64,000 bases of DNA, taken from positions 124,001 through 188,000 of the forward strand of contig NZ_CP123229.1 in assembly GCF_029855125.1 (NCBI RefSeq), written 5' to 3'. A program made the position numbers and the translations under genes. Each line of letters begins with the position of its first letter. Within the stretch, counting starts at the first letter, position 1. This DNA is from Methylocapsa sp. D3K7 (lineage in GTDB: Bacteria > Pseudomonadota > Alphaproteobacteria > Rhizobiales > Beijerinckiaceae). This document shows positions 25,546 through 34,901 of this stretch, piece by piece. A model generated the notes under the pieces. That model did not search any database, was not told the origin of the DNA, and worked only from the letters and a program-made list of their open reading frames with translations.

Positions 25546-26745
25546 TTAAGAAGCGCCCTTCGCCGTTTCCATCATTTGGACGAAGCGGGCAAATAAATAA
25601 TGGCTGTCGCGCGGACCGGGCGAGGCCTCTGGATGGTGCTGCACCGAAAAAGCCGGATGATCGGTCAACTCAAGACCGCAATTCGAGTCATCGAAAAGCG
25701 ATCTATGGGTTTCCCGCGCATTGGCGGGAAGACTCAACCTATCGACCGAAAAGCCGTGATTCATCGACACGATCTCGACTTTGCCGGTGGTAAAATCCTG
25801 AACTGGATGGTTGGCACCGTGATGACCCTGATGCATTTTCATAGTTTTCGCGCCGATCGCGAGCGCCAGCATTTGATGGCCAAGGCAGATGCCAAATGTT
25901 GGGACATCGCGCGCTATCAGAGCCTGGATGACGGGCACCGCATATTTCCCGGTCTCGGCCGGATCACCCGGGCCGTTCGAAAGAAACACGCCATCAGGCC
26001 GCAGGGACAGGATCGCTTCCGCCGAAGTTTCCGCCGGGACAACCGTGACCGCACAGCCAGCCTCCGTCAAAAGCCGCAGAATATTGCGCTTGATCCCATA
26101 ATCGATCGCAACAACATTATACCTTCCGTCTGAAACGGTGCGAAACCCTTGGCCCGGCCTCCAGGCCGCTTGCGTCCAGGCATAGCGTTGCGCGGCGGTG
26201 ACGGCTGGCACAAGATCCATCCCCTCGAGACCTGGCCATTGGCGCGCCATGTCCCGCAAAGCCTCGACATCGAAATCGCCGCTGGGGGAATGGGCGATGA
26301 CCGCGTTCGGCATCCCGTTCTGGCGAATGAACGCGGTCAGCGCGCGCGTATCCACACCGCAAAGGCCGACGATGCCGCGCGCCTTAAGCCAGGCATTCAA
26401 CTCACCACTGGCGCGGTGATTAGAAGGACCCGTTACCGGCGCGTGAACAATGATCCCCCGCACGCTGGCGCTCGCCGCTAGATTGCTTGTCTCGACATCG
26501 TCGTCATTGGTGCCGACATTGCCGATGTGGGGAAAGGTGAAGGTGACGATTTGGCCCGCGTAGGAGGGATCGGTGAGGATCTCCTGATAGCCCGTCATCG
26601 CCGTGTTGAAACAGACTTCACCAACGGCGGAGTCCTCGGCACCAAACCCTGTCCCCTCGAGCACCATGCCATTGGCCAAAACAAGAAGCGCGGTCGCCCG
26701 CGGCTCCCGCCAGAAGGGATGATTTTGCCCTTGCTCGTGTTTCAT
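25546..26745 (-). CDS. carA: carbamoyl-phosphate synthase small subunit (glutaminase)
   Basis: The 399-residue protein hydrolyses glutamine and passes ammonia to CarB for arginine and pyrimidine synthesis. The N-terminal CPSase domain is seen in LVLANGMVLEGTGFGA and VCFNTAMTGYQEILTDPSYAGQIV. The C-terminal class I glutaminase domain has the nucleophile Cys in FGICLGHQML and the His/Glu pair in VQHHPEASPGP. The start MKHEQGQNHPF is chosen by family alignment and AAGGG just upstream; the open frame continues 60 codons beyond without similarity. carB is not in the window. It is divergent from yqeY with an 80-base gap. Confidence 0.95.
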   Translation of the reverse strand: MKHEQGQNHPFWREPRATALLVLANGMVLEGTGFGAEDSAVGEVCFNTAMTGYQEILTDPSYAGQIVTFTFPHIGNVGTNDDDVETSNLAASASVRGIIVHAPVTGPSNHRASGELNAWLKARGIVGLCGVDTRALTAFIRQNGMPNAVIAHSPSGDFDVEALRDMARQWPGLEGMDLVPAVTAAQRYAWTQAAWRPGQGFRTVSDGRYNVVAIDYGIKRNILRLLTEAGCAVTVVPAETSAEAILSLRPDGVFLSNGPGDPAETGKYAVPVIQALIARDVPTFGICLGHQMLALAIGAKTMKMHQGHHGANHPVQDFTTGKVEIVSMNHGFSVDRLSLPANARETHRSLFDDSNCGLELTDHPAFSVQHHPEASPGPRDSHYLFARFVQMMETAKGAS

Positions 26746-26824
26746 GCGCCCTTGAGATCCATGTCTTGCAGTGCGATAAAGCGGTCGGCCGCCGCCGTCA
26801 ATCCAAACCACCAGCGAGACGCAG

Positions 26825-27274
26825 ATGCGCGAAAAAATTTCGAGCGAGCTTAAGACGGCGATGAAGGCTGGCGAAAAGCGCCGCGTCGAGACCATCCGGA
26901 TGATCATGGCCGGCCTGAAGGACAAGGATATCGAGGCGCGAGGGCAGGGGAAAGCCGTGTCCGGCGAAGATATTTTGGCGCTTCTCCAGAAGATGGTGAA
27001 AAGCCGGAAGGAATCTCTTGAAATTTACGAAAAGGCAGGCCGGGCCGACCTCGTAGCGCAGGAGAGTGAGGAAATCGCCATTATCCAGGGTTTTCTGCCG
27101 AGCCAAATGAGCGAGGCGGAAATAGAGCAAGCAATCGCCGCCGCCATCGCCGAGACGGGCGCCGCCTCGATCAAGGATATGGGACGCGTGGTTGGCGCGC
27201 TGAAGGGAAAATTCGCGGGCCGCATGGATTTCGGCAAGGCAAGCGCGCTCGTTAAAGGAAAGCTTGGCGCCTAA
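26825..27274 (+). CDS. GatB/YqeY domain protein
   Basis: The 149-residue protein is a stand-alone YqeY-type helical protein like the tail domain of the amidotransferase subunit GatB, which binds tRNA. Typical sequence is KTAMKAGEKRRVETIRMIMAGLKDKDIEARGQG at the start and QGFLPSQMSEAEIEQAIAAAIAETGA, then DMGRVVGALKGKFAGRMDFGKAS at the end. Length and start match the family. The exact job of the free protein is unknown. It is divergent from carA, the usual neighbour in many alphaproteobacteria, and ends four bases from panB on the other strand. Confidence 0.92.
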   Translation: MREKISSELKTAMKAGEKRRVETIRMIMAGLKDKDIEARGQGKAVSGEDILALLQKMVKSRKESLEIYEKAGRADLVAQESEEIAIIQGFLPSQMSEAEIEQAIAAAIAETGAASIKDMGRVVGALKGKFAGRMDFGKASALVKGKLGA

Positions 27275-27278
27275 CCCT

Positions 27279-28127
27279 TCACGCTTTCTCGTTCAAGAAG
27301 ATGGCAAGCTCGTCCTTGTTCATGGAAACCGCATTTTCCGCCGCTGGAAATTTTCCAGAACGGACATCCTGGGCATAGGCTTTCGCCGTCTCCAGCATCA
27401 GCTGTCCGACGTCTTGGTAGCGCCGGTTGTGCTGGAAGTTCGCTGGCGTGAAGCCAAGAACGTCGGTGATCACCAGGACCTGCCCGTCGGTCTTGCGTCC
27501 GGCACCTATCCCAATCGTGGGCGCCTTGATCGATTTTGTAATGCGGCCGGCAACTTCTTCCGGCACCAATTCGAGAACCAGCATCGCCATCCCGGCTTCG
27601 TCGAGGGCGATCGCATCGCGGAGCAGCCCAATCGCGTCCCCGGCTTTACGCCCCTTGAAGCGCTTGTCGTCATGGTGCTGCGGTTCGAGTCCCAAGTGAC
27701 AGCAAACGTCGATGGATGACCCGACGAGAGTCTGGACAATATCGGGCCGGGCACCTTCGAATTTCACAATGTCGGCTCCAGCCGCAATTAACTTGCGGGA
27801 GTTCATCAGCGCGGTCTCGGGTGTGTCATAAGTGCGAAACGGCAGATCGGCGATGATCGCGATCTGGGGCGCCCCCCGGCGAACGGCGCTGACATGGTGG
27901 CAGATGTCGGCGAGCGTAACCTCTCTCTCGCTTGCGTAGCCAAGCACATTGCTGCCGACGCTGTCGCCGACAAGAATGATGTCGACGCCGGCTTCCGCCT
28001 CGGCCTTGGCGGTCGGCGCATCATAGCCGGTGAGGACCGCGATCTTTTGGCCTCGCCGTTTCATATCGAGGAACCGGGCGGTTTTGGTCATATGTTCTGT
28101 CCGCTGCATCTTCGATACGAGGGCCAT
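27279..28127 (-). CDS. panB: 3-methyl-2-oxobutanoate hydroxymethyltransferase
   Basis: The 282-residue enzyme makes ketopantoate from 2-oxoisovalerate and methylene-tetrahydrofolate, the first step of pantothenate (and so CoA) synthesis. Family signatures are KIAVLTGYDAPTAKAEAEAG, ILVGDSVGSNVLGY (metal-site Asp), IADLPFRTYD (second Asp), VKFEGA (Glu) and IGIGAGRKTDGQVLVITDVLGF. No panC is adjacent. The annotated ATG gives an N-terminus about 12 residues longer than needed for the fold; an internal ATG at 28091 is possible, but neither has a strong ribosome site. Confidence 0.96.
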   Translation of the reverse strand: MALVSKMQRTEHMTKTARFLDMKRRGQKIAVLTGYDAPTAKAEAEAGVDIILVGDSVGSNVLGYASEREVTLADICHHVSAVRRGAPQIAIIADLPFRTYDTPETALMNSRKLIAAGADIVKFEGARPDIVQTLVGSSIDVCCHLGLEPQHHDDKRFKGRKAGDAIGLLRDAIALDEAGMAMLVLELVPEEVAGRITKSIKAPTIGIGAGRKTDGQVLVITDVLGFTPANFQHNRRYQDVGQLMLETAKAYAQDVRSGKFPAAENAVSMNKDELAIFLNEKA

Positions 28128-28242
28128 ATATTCTTAGGCGGCTTGAAGCGTCACACTTTTACTTGCGATAATAAAGAACGATCCGGCGGCGATTCGGTGC
28201 GAGCGGTGCCGGGACTATTCCTTGAGATGAATTGGGTTGAGC

Positions 28243-29475
28243 ATGGACGTCTTACATAGTCCATGGGAGTCTTTTCCGGCAATGAACGAAACGTCACTGG
28301 CGCCAGCGCGGACGTCACACGCCGCCGCCAAACCTTTTGCTCACAAGGGCGTGCGGCGGCTCACGCTGGCCGATTTCCGCTCTTATGCCGCGCTCGATCT
28401 GCGCGTTGATGCGCACCTCATCGTGCTGACCGGAGACAATGGGGCGGGCAAGACCAATTTGCTCGAAGCCTTGTCGTTGCTGGCGCCAGGACGCGGGCTG
28501 CGCCGTGCCGAACTTGCCGAATGCCCGCGAAAGGACGGTCGTGGCGGCTTCGCCGTCTCGGCCGAACTTGAAACGCAATGGGGCGGCGTCCAGCTAGGGA
28601 CGGGTATCGAGCCGCAGATGGATGCGCCAGCGCAACGCAAATACCGGATCGATCGCGCCCCCGCCGCGTCCATACGCGCCTTTTCCGATCACGTCCGAGT
28701 GGTATGGCTGACACCGGCGATGGATGGGCTGTTTGCTGGACCGGCGGGAGACCGGCGGCGGTTCCTCGATCGTCTGGTGCTGACGATTGACGCGGATCAC
28801 GCCGCCCGCGTCAACGCGCTTGAACGCACCCTGCGCGGCCGCAACCGTCTCTTGGAGGAAGGAACAAGCGCCGACCGCGGCTGGCTCGATGCGATCGAGG
28901 AAGAAACCGCTCAACTGGCAATCGCCATCGCCGCTGGGCGGCTCGAAACAGTCTCACGCCTTCACACGCTCATCGCGGAAACGCGGGAAAAAGAATCGCT
29001 GTTTCCATGGGCGGAACTCGCCGTGCATGGAGATGTCGAGACTTTGGTGAAAGAGCGCCCGGCCCTCGCAGCCGAAGATATTTATCGCGGCATTTTGCGC
29101 AACAACCGTGCCCGCGACGCCGCCGCCAGACGGACTTTGATCGGACCGCAGGCGAGCGATTTTTGTGTACGGCACGGCCCGAAACAAGCCCCAGCCGCGC
29201 AGACGTCAACAGGGGAGCAAAAAGCGCTGCTCACTGGCCTCGTTCTGGCACATGCGCGCCTCGTTTCGGCGATGAGCGGATTGGCGCCCCTCATCCTTCT
29301 CGACGAAATCGCGGCGCATTTCGATCCCGTCCGGCGCGACGCCCTCTTTGAAGTGCTGGGAGACTTGGACGGGCAAATCTGGCTCACCGGCGCCGATCGG
29401 GCGATGTTTGCCGCGATCGAAAACCACGCCCTGACGTTGAAGGTCGTACCAGGCTTGGGCATCGAGGCGAGTTAG
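28243..29475 (+). CDS. recF: DNA replication and repair protein RecF
   Basis: The 410-residue SMC-like ATPase helps load RecA at gaps in single-stranded DNA. Walker A is GDNGAGKTN, preceded by the typical VRRLTLADFRSY; the ABC signature is STGEQKALLTGLVLAHARL and Walker B is LILLDEIAAHFD. The start is uncertain: ATG at 28243, a TTG two codons earlier, or ATG at 28282 are all possible, since RecF homology only begins at RRLTL. The usual neighbours dnaN and gyrB are not in the window, so recF is detached from the replication origin region here. Confidence 0.95.
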   Translation: MDVLHSPWESFPAMNETSLAPARTSHAAAKPFAHKGVRRLTLADFRSYAALDLRVDAHLIVLTGDNGAGKTNLLEALSLLAPGRGLRRAELAECPRKDGRGGFAVSAELETQWGGVQLGTGIEPQMDAPAQRKYRIDRAPAASIRAFSDHVRVVWLTPAMDGLFAGPAGDRRRFLDRLVLTIDADHAARVNALERTLRGRNRLLEEGTSADRGWLDAIEEETAQLAIAIAAGRLETVSRLHTLIAETREKESLFPWAELAVHGDVETLVKERPALAAEDIYRGILRNNRARDAAARRTLIGPQASDFCVRHGPKQAPAAQTSTGEQKALLTGLVLAHARLVSAMSGLAPLILLDEIAAHFDPVRRDALFEVLGDLDGQIWLTGADRAMFAAIENHALTLKVVPGLGIEAS

Positions 29476-29478
29476 AGT

Positions 29479-29949
29479 TTAGAACCAGCGCCGGACCCGT
29501 TCTTTGTAGCGCAAATATTCTTCGCCGAAGTTTCTTCCGAGATAATTTTCCTCAGGCTCGATGACACCTTTTTGCAAAACAAGCGCCAATAGAGGAACCA
29601 TTACGGCCAGCCACAGCGAATCGACGAGCAAAGCGACCCCAGCGCACAGCAAAACCATGCCGAGGTAAATTGGATTGCGGGTTCTGAGGAATATCCCCGA
29701 GGTAACTATCCGGGTTGGGGTTTTGCGGACATCAAGAGGCGTGTTCGCTCCACGCATTTCCCGTACAGCCAGGACTCCGAGCGTAATGGCGCCCAAAACA
29801 ACGAGAAGTCCAAGTGGTACCGCCACGCCGCGGGTCAAGATTTTCGCGGGCCAGAAAAAATTCAAGACCAGGCCGAGCGCGATTGCCGCACCCAAAATCA
29901 AAGGGGGCAGGGCGATGACGCTGGGTCCGCCAGATGGTTTGTCCTGCAT
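29479..29949 (-). CDS. isoprenylcysteine/phospholipid methyltransferase-like membrane protein, copy 1
   Basis: The 156-residue protein has four or five hydrophobic segments and the signature of the ICMT/PEMT group: SGIFLRTRNPIYLGMVLLCAGVALL, and near the C-terminus EPEENYLGRNFGEEYLRYKERVRRWF, where the conserved Arg-Asn-Pro and Glu-Glu residues form the S-adenosylmethionine pocket. The substrate is not predictable: many bacterial members methylate unknown lipids or other small molecules. It is followed on the same strand, after a 43-base gap, by a closely related gene (copy 2), so it looks like a tandem duplication. It meets recF tail to tail. Confidence 0.82.
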   Translation of the reverse strand: MQDKPSGGPSVIALPPLILGAAIALGLVLNFFWPAKILTRGVAVPLGLLVVLGAITLGVLAVREMRGANTPLDVRKTPTRIVTSGIFLRTRNPIYLGMVLLCAGVALLVDSLWLAVMVPLLALVLQKGVIEPEENYLGRNFGEEYLRYKERVRRWF

Positions 29950-29992
29950 TGTGCCAATCCGCTTTGCCGCAATCCGTCCGTGCCGCGTATGA

Positions 29993-30463
29993 TCAAATCC
30001 AGCGCCGGACCTTTACTTTGTAATCTAAATATCTCCGCCCAAATCGCCGTTCAAGATAGGCTTCTTCGGGAGCGATGACCCCTCTTTGCAGAACTGCCGC
30101 GAGGGCGATGGTGAGAATCAACGTCCAAAAGGAATTGAGCAAAATAGCGACGCCGGCACATAGCAAAACCATGCCGAGATACATGGGATTGCGGCTCCAC
30201 GCGAAGATACCCGTGGTGGCGAGGTCTGTCGCGGGCCGTTCCAATGACAGCGTGGTTTTGATTTTGATGAGCTGTCTTGCCGCGCCTGCCTCAAGATTGA
30301 GGGCAAGAAAAATGAGGGCAAATCCTACGGGCAATGAATAGCCAGCAGGCACAAAGCCGATCGGCCAGATTAATTCAAGCAGAAAACCAACGACCAGAAC
30401 CCCGCCTAAAAGAGCCGCGGGCGGAGCAATAACCTGCGCATTATAGCCAGATCCATATGCCAT
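29993..30463 (-). CDS. isoprenylcysteine/phospholipid methyltransferase-like membrane protein, copy 2
   Basis: The 156-residue protein is a paralogue of its neighbour, with the same length and the same blocks: TGIFAWSRNPMYLGMVLLCAGVAILL and APEEAYLERRFGRRYLDYKVKVRRWI. The start MAYGSGYNAQV is supported by AGGGAG nine bases upstream and gives the same length as the paralogue; a longer frame adds 55 basic residues without homology. Transcription runs from this gene into copy 1. The two differ mostly in their first 60 residues, so they have probably diverged in substrate. Confidence 0.82.
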   Translation of the reverse strand: MAYGSGYNAQVIAPPAALLGGVLVVGFLLELIWPIGFVPAGYSLPVGFALIFLALNLEAGAARQLIKIKTTLSLERPATDLATTGIFAWSRNPMYLGMVLLCAGVAILLNSFWTLILTIALAAVLQRGVIAPEEAYLERRFGRRYLDYKVKVRRWI

Positions 30464-30649
30464 CCCGGCGGCTCCCTGCGTTCTGTCGCGCTTCTCGCTT
30501 GTAATCCGCAACTGCCTTCTTAAATCTAGCACACCGGCCTTTCCCCCGTCCATCTCCTGTGCCTTGAGTTTTTTGCTGCGCGCCGCCCCCGCCGTTGCTA
30601 TAGAGCCGTGGCGTCCGGTCTTAGCCATTGAAGTTTGGACGGAGCGCGG

Positions 30650-30734
30650 GCGGGCGTGGCGGAACTGGTAGACGCGCCGGATTTAGGTTCCGGTGGTGAA
30701 AATCGTGGGGGTTCGAGTCCCTCCGCCCGCACCA
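30650..30734 (+). tRNA. tRNA-Leu(UAG)
   Basis: An 85-nt class II tRNA. The acceptor stem GCGGGCG pairs with CGCCCGC, the anticodon loop ATTTAGG gives TAG, the variable arm is long, the T arm has GTTCGAGTCC and CCA is encoded. It lies about 140 bases before trigger factor. Confidence 0.97.
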
Positions 30735-30872
30735 AATTGCCACCGCGCGCCCTTCAGGAACGCATGAGACGATGATCGCGATGGCATTATTGCCCTATTT
30801 GCCGTTCCGGCGGTTGTCTGGCAAAACCGGCATCTTGGGTCAAAGCGGCGAAGTCAAAAAGGTTACTTTGAA

Positions 30873-32255
30873 ATGGAAGTCACGCAAACAAACGCGCAAG
30901 GATTGAAGAGGGAATTCAAGGTGGTGCTTGCCGCCGCCGACCTTGCCGGACGGGTGGAAGGCCAGCTCGCAGAGGTGCAGGCCAAGGCGCGCATCCCCGG
31001 TTTCCGTCCGGGCAAGGTTCCTGTTGCGCACTTAAAACGCCTTTATGGCCGATCGATCATGGCCGAAGTTGTCCAGGAGGCCGTCAACGAAGCCAACCGC
31101 AAGATTGTCGAGGACAATCAGTTGCGGCTCGCAATGGACCCAAAGATCGATTTCCCCGGCGATGCGCAAGAAATCGAGAAAGCGTTTGAATCGAACGCGG
31201 ATTTCGCCTTTACCGTGGCGCTCGAAGTGTTGCCTAAGATTGAAGTTGCCGGTTTCGAGGATATTCAGATCGAGCGGCTCGTCGCCGATGTGGAGGAGGG
31301 GGATGTCCAGCAAGTCCTGACCCGGCTTGCCGAGCAAAACCGCAATTACACCCCTAAGGAGGGTGAGGCAGCCGCCGAAAAGGGCGATAAGGCAACCTTG
31401 GATTTCGTCGGCAAGATCGACGGCGAGCCGTTCGAGGGCGGGAGTGGCGAAAATGTTGATCTCGTGCTTGGCTCGGGCAGTTTTATCCCTGGATTCGAAG
31501 CGCAACTCGAAGGCATGAAAGTTGGCGAAAGCCGGACGATTTCGGTCACATTTCCAGAAGATTATAGCGCCCCGGCTCTCGCCGGAAAGGCCGCATCTTT
31601 CGACGTGACGCTCAAGGGTGTCGCAGCGCCAGCCGAGGTCGAGCTCACCGATGAATTCGCCAAGGGATTTGGCCTCGAGAATTTGGCCGCGCTGAAAGAA
31701 AAAATCCGCGAAAATATCGAGCGTGATCATCTCGCCGCCTCGCGCGGCAAATGGAAGCGCGAGCTCCTCGATGCGCTTGATAAGAAATTCGCTTTTGACG
31801 TCCCCGAAGGCATGGTTGCTCAAGAATTCGCCGCGGTGTGGCGCACGGTCGAGGCCGAGCAGAAACGGAGCAGCCGCGGCTTCGAGGATGAGAACACGAC
31901 CGAGGAGGCGGCGCGGGCGGATTATCTCAAGATTGCCGAGCGCCGGGTGCGGCTTGGTCTTCTTTTGGCCGAAATCGGTCAAAAGGCGGACATCAAGGTT
32001 TCCGATGAAGAAGTAGGTCAGGCTCTGACTCAGCGCGCGCGCGCCTTTCCTGGCCAGGAAAAGGCTGTTTGGGATTACTACCGGAAAAATCCGAACGCGT
32101 TGGCGGAGATTCGCGCGCCTCTTTACGAGGAAAAGGTTGTCGATTACGTCATTTCCCTGGTTAAACTCACCGACAAAAAGGTTCCCAAGGAGGAGCTGCT
32201 CCGGGCACGGGATGACGATGAAAACGAAATCGCCAGCGAGAGCACGCCTGGATGA
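30873..32255 (+). CDS. tig: trigger factor
   Basis: The 460-residue ribosome-bound chaperone helps fold new proteins. The N-terminal ribosome-binding domain ends in the signature [19 protein letters not shown], with the FRPGK motif. The FKBP-type peptidyl-prolyl isomerase domain (about residues 165-250) contains [39 protein letters not shown] and [21 protein letters not shown] long helical C-terminal domain follows. Length and start agree with the family. It heads the tig-clpP-clpX-lon quality-control run. Confidence 0.97.
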   Translation: MEVTQTNAQGLKREFKVVLAAADLAGRVEGQLAEVQAKARIPGFRPGKVPVAHLKRLYGRSIMAEVVQEAVNEANRKIVEDNQLRLAMDPKIDFPGDAQEIEKAFESNADFAFTVALEVLPKIEVAGFEDIQIERLVADVEEGDVQQVLTRLAEQNRNYTPKEGEAAAEKGDKATLDFVGKIDGEPFEGGSGENVDLVLGSGSFIPGFEAQLEGMKVGESRTISVTFPEDYSAPALAGKAASFDVTLKGVAAPAEVELTDEFAKGFGLENLAALKEKIRENIERDHLAASRGKWKRELLDALDKKFAFDVPEGMVAQEFAAVWRTVEAEQKRSSRGFEDENTTEEAARADYLKIAERRVRLGLLLAEIGQKADIKVSDEEVGQALTQRARAFPGQEKAVWDYYRKNPNALAEIRAPLYEEKVVDYVISLVKLTDKKVPKEELLRARDDDENEIASESTPG

Positions 32256-32387
32256 TTCGGAAGCGCCGCGATCCAGGGGCGGCAAATGTTCGCCTTCAGG
32301 GCGTTGCGTGCTATCCTTGCCGGCAGGGCGGGGTCATGATCTTCTTACCGTTCGGACAGATTCATATTCATCAGGGAAGTCTCCGCC

Positions 32388-33032
32388 ATGCGTGACCGCA
32401 GTCCAGTTGAAATTTACGACAATTATCTCATTCCTCAGGTCATCGAGAATACGAGCCGGGGCGAGCGCGGGTTCGACATCTATTCGAGGCTTCTGCGCGA
32501 ACGGATCATTTTTCTGACGGGTCCGATCGAGGATCACATGGCTTCGGTGATTATTGCCGAATTGCTGTTCCTCGAAGCGGAAAATCCGAAGAAGGAAATC
32601 TCGATGTATATCAATTCGCCGGGCGGCGTGGTCACGGCGGGACTGGCGATCTATGATACGATGCAGTTCATCAAGCCCAAGGTCTCGACACTCTGCGTCG
32701 GGCAAGCTGCTTCGATGGGTTCGCTTCTCCTCTGCGCGGGGGAGGCGAATGCCCGCTACGCTGTACCGAACGCGCGAATCATGGTCCATCAACCCTCCGG
32801 TGGATTTCAAGGCCAAGCCTCAGATATTCTCCGCCACGCTGAAGATATTATGAAGGTCAAGAAGCGGCTGAATGATATTTATGTCCACCATACTGGCCGG
32901 GATTACGATACGATCGAAAAAACCCTGGACCGGGACCACTTTATGTCGGCCGACGAGGCAAAGGAATTTGGCATTGTTGACAGCGTGATCGTCAAGCGGC
33001 CGGAAGAGCTTCCGCTGGGTGACAGCAAATAG
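32388..33032 (+). CDS. clpP: ATP-dependent Clp protease proteolytic subunit
   Basis: The 214-residue serine peptidase forms the 14-subunit barrel that degrades proteins fed by ClpX or ClpA. The catalytic triad is visible as Ser109 ([12 protein letters not shown]), His134 ([10 protein letters not shown]) and Asp183 ([14 protein letters not shown]). Length is normal for alphaproteobacteria and the start [17 protein letters not shown] matches the family. It lies 132 bases after tig and about 480 bases before clpX on the same strand. Confidence 0.97.
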   Translation: MRDRSPVEIYDNYLIPQVIENTSRGERGFDIYSRLLRERIIFLTGPIEDHMASVIIAELLFLEAENPKKEISMYINSPGGVVTAGLAIYDTMQFIKPKVSTLCVGQAASMGSLLLCAGEANARYAVPNARIMVHQPSGGFQGQASDILRHAEDIMKVKKRLNDIYVHHTGRDYDTIEKTLDRDHFMSADEAKEFGIVDSVIVKRPEELPLGDSK

Positions 33033-33509
33033 GCTTTTGGGACCTTTATCGCCTTTTATTAACGATCCTGGTCTATCGATAGATAGCCGGGATTATCTTG
33101 GTTGGCCGGGGGTAATAGTGGGTGCTGGCCGCCCCTTGGTCCGCATGGGATGGACATTCATAGAGACCGGCGCGGAATAATGATTGTTTTGGTATAGATA
33201 TTGCTTATATTTCTTAATGAATCGCGCGAGAGAACCGCTCAAGCTGCGATTTGTCGCAACAAATCGAAACGAATACCATTTAGGTTGATAGAAACGATCG
33301 CATCGATATGATGTGGATTCCTGACGAGAGCCATGCCGCCTGCAAAGCTTCGGCGGTGCCGATGTAACCAGGTGAGGGGGTTTGAACTAGAAGTAAACTG
33401 GCTGGTTCGTGTGCTGATCCGCCAGCCGGTGGGCGAGCTTTCACTGTCCGCCGCCTTTCACTTAGGGACCTGGGTTTGCACATGACCCTGGCCGGTACGG
33501 AGACGTTCG
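33033..33509. other. clpP-clpX intergenic region
   Basis: This gap of about 480 bases has no credible gene. It starts with the hairpin at 33065-33093, continues through an AT-rich part near 33180-33300, and ends with the clpX leader. Promoters of clpX probably lie in the second half, but I cannot mark one with confidence. Confidence 0.5.
33065..33093. terminator. stable hairpin after clpP, possible terminator
   Basis: ATCCTGG, one bulged T, then CTATC pair across the loop GATA with GATAG and CCGGGAT: 12 pairs including one G-U. It lies 33 bases after the clpP stop. No T run follows, so if it ends transcription it would need help, or it may instead protect the 3' end of the mRNA. Confidence 0.35.
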
Positions 33510-34775
33510 ATGACCAAGGTCGGCGGCAGCGACTCGAAGAACACCCTCTATTGCTCGTTCTGCGGCAAAAGCCAGCACGAGGTACGCAAGCTCATTGCGG
33601 GCCCGACGGTGTTCATCTGCGACGAATGCGTCGAACTCTGCATGGATATCATCCGCGAGGAGAACAAATCCTCGCTGGTCAAAAGCCGTGACGGGGTGCC
33701 GACACCAAAGGAAATCTGTAAGGTTCTCGACGATTACGTCATCGGACAGCCACAAGCCAAACGGGTGTTGTCGGTCGCCGTCCACAACCATTACAAGCGC
33801 CTTAATCATGCGGCCAAGCACAATGATGTGGAGCTTGCAAAGTCGAATATTCTTTTGATCGGACCCACGGGTTCGGGCAAGACCTTGCTCGCGCAGACCT
33901 TGGCCCGCATTCTCGATGTGCCCTTCACAATGGCCGACGCCACGACCCTGACCGAGGCTGGCTATGTCGGCGAGGATGTCGAAAATATCATTCTGAAGCT
34001 GCTCCAAGCCTCCGACTACAATGTCGAGCGGGCGCAGCGCGGCATCGTCTATATCGACGAGATCGATAAGATTTCGCGCAAATCCGACAATCCCTCGATT
34101 ACACGGGATGTGTCGGGGGAAGGCGTTCAGCAGGCCCTTCTGAAAATCATGGAAGGCACGGTCGCCTCGGTGCCGCCGCAGGGCGGACGCAAGCACCCGC
34201 AGCAAGAATTTCTGCAGGTCGATACGACCAATATTTTGTTTATCTGCGGCGGGGCTTTCGCCGGCCTCGAGAAAATCATCTCGACGCGCGGCAAGAGCAC
34301 GTCCATCGGATTTGGCGCGACGGTCCAGTCGCCGGACGACCGCAGGACGGGCGAGGTTCTCCGGCGAGTCGAGCCGGAAGATCTGCTGAAGTTCGGACTG
34401 ATCCCGGAATTCGTCGGCCGATTGCCGGTGATCGCAACGCTCGATGATCTCGATGAGGACGCTTTGAAAAAAATCCTGACCGAGCCAAAGAATGCGCTCG
34501 TCAAGCAGTATCAACGCCTCTTCGAGATGGAAAACACCGAACTCACGTTCCAAGACGAAGCGTTGAATGTCGTCGCCAAGAAAGCCATCGACCGGCGGAC
34601 CGGCGCACGCGGATTGCGCTCGATCATGGAAGGTATCCTGCTCGATACAATGTTCGAGCTTCCCGGCCTTGAGAATGTCGACCAGGTCGTCATTGGCCCC
34701 GACGTCGTCGAGGGAAAATCGCGTCCGCTGTACATCTACGCCGAGCGCAACGAAAAAAGCGGTGTGAGTGCTTGA
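33510..34775 (+). CDS. clpX: ATP-dependent Clp protease ATP-binding subunit ClpX
   Basis: The 421-residue AAA+ unfoldase recognises and threads substrates into ClpP. The N-terminal zinc-binding domain has the four cysteines in LYCSFCGKS and [11 protein letters not shown]. Walker A is [15 protein letters not shown], Walker [15 protein letters not shown], and the pore and sensor regions [10 protein letters not shown] and [15 protein letters not shown] are present. Length and start [15 protein letters not shown] agree with the family. Confidence 0.98.
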   Translation: MTKVGGSDSKNTLYCSFCGKSQHEVRKLIAGPTVFICDECVELCMDIIREENKSSLVKSRDGVPTPKEICKVLDDYVIGQPQAKRVLSVAVHNHYKRLNHAAKHNDVELAKSNILLIGPTGSGKTLLAQTLARILDVPFTMADATTLTEAGYVGEDVENIILKLLQASDYNVERAQRGIVYIDEIDKISRKSDNPSITRDVSGEGVQQALLKIMEGTVASVPPQGGRKHPQQEFLQVDTTNILFICGGAFAGLEKIISTRGKSTSIGFGATVQSPDDRRTGEVLRRVEPEDLLKFGLIPEFVGRLPVIATLDDLDEDALKKILTEPKNALVKQYQRLFEMENTELTFQDEALNVVAKKAIDRRTGARGLRSIMEGILLDTMFELPGLENVDQVVIGPDVVEGKSRPLYIYAERNEKSGVSA

Positions 34776-34840
34776 ATTCGCGCCCGCCCGGAGCCCCAAT
34801 CGTGAGCCGCCGCGTCCCTGCGGTGACTCCGGGGGTGCTT

Positions 34841-34869
34841 CTTGAAATTACATGCCCGCGCCGCCATCT
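34841..34869 (+). promoter_or_regulatory. heat-shock (sigma32-like) promoter of lon
   Basis: CTTGAAA followed by about 14 bases and then CCGCCATCT fits the sigma32 pattern (CTTGAA, spacer, CCCCAT-like -10). The distance to the lon start is about 33 bases, and lon is a known heat-shock gene. The -10 box is only a partial match. Confidence 0.45.
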
Positions 34870-34901
34870 CTCCGAAGAGATTTCATTGATAGGATGCTGA
34901 A

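Noticed and set aside
31032..32285. 417-codon frame on the minus strand opposite trigger factor
   Set aside because: It covers tig exactly in the opposite direction; tig has unmistakable motifs, the other frame has none.
33462..34799. 445-codon frame on the minus strand opposite clpX
   Set aside because: Antisense shadow of a strongly conserved gene.
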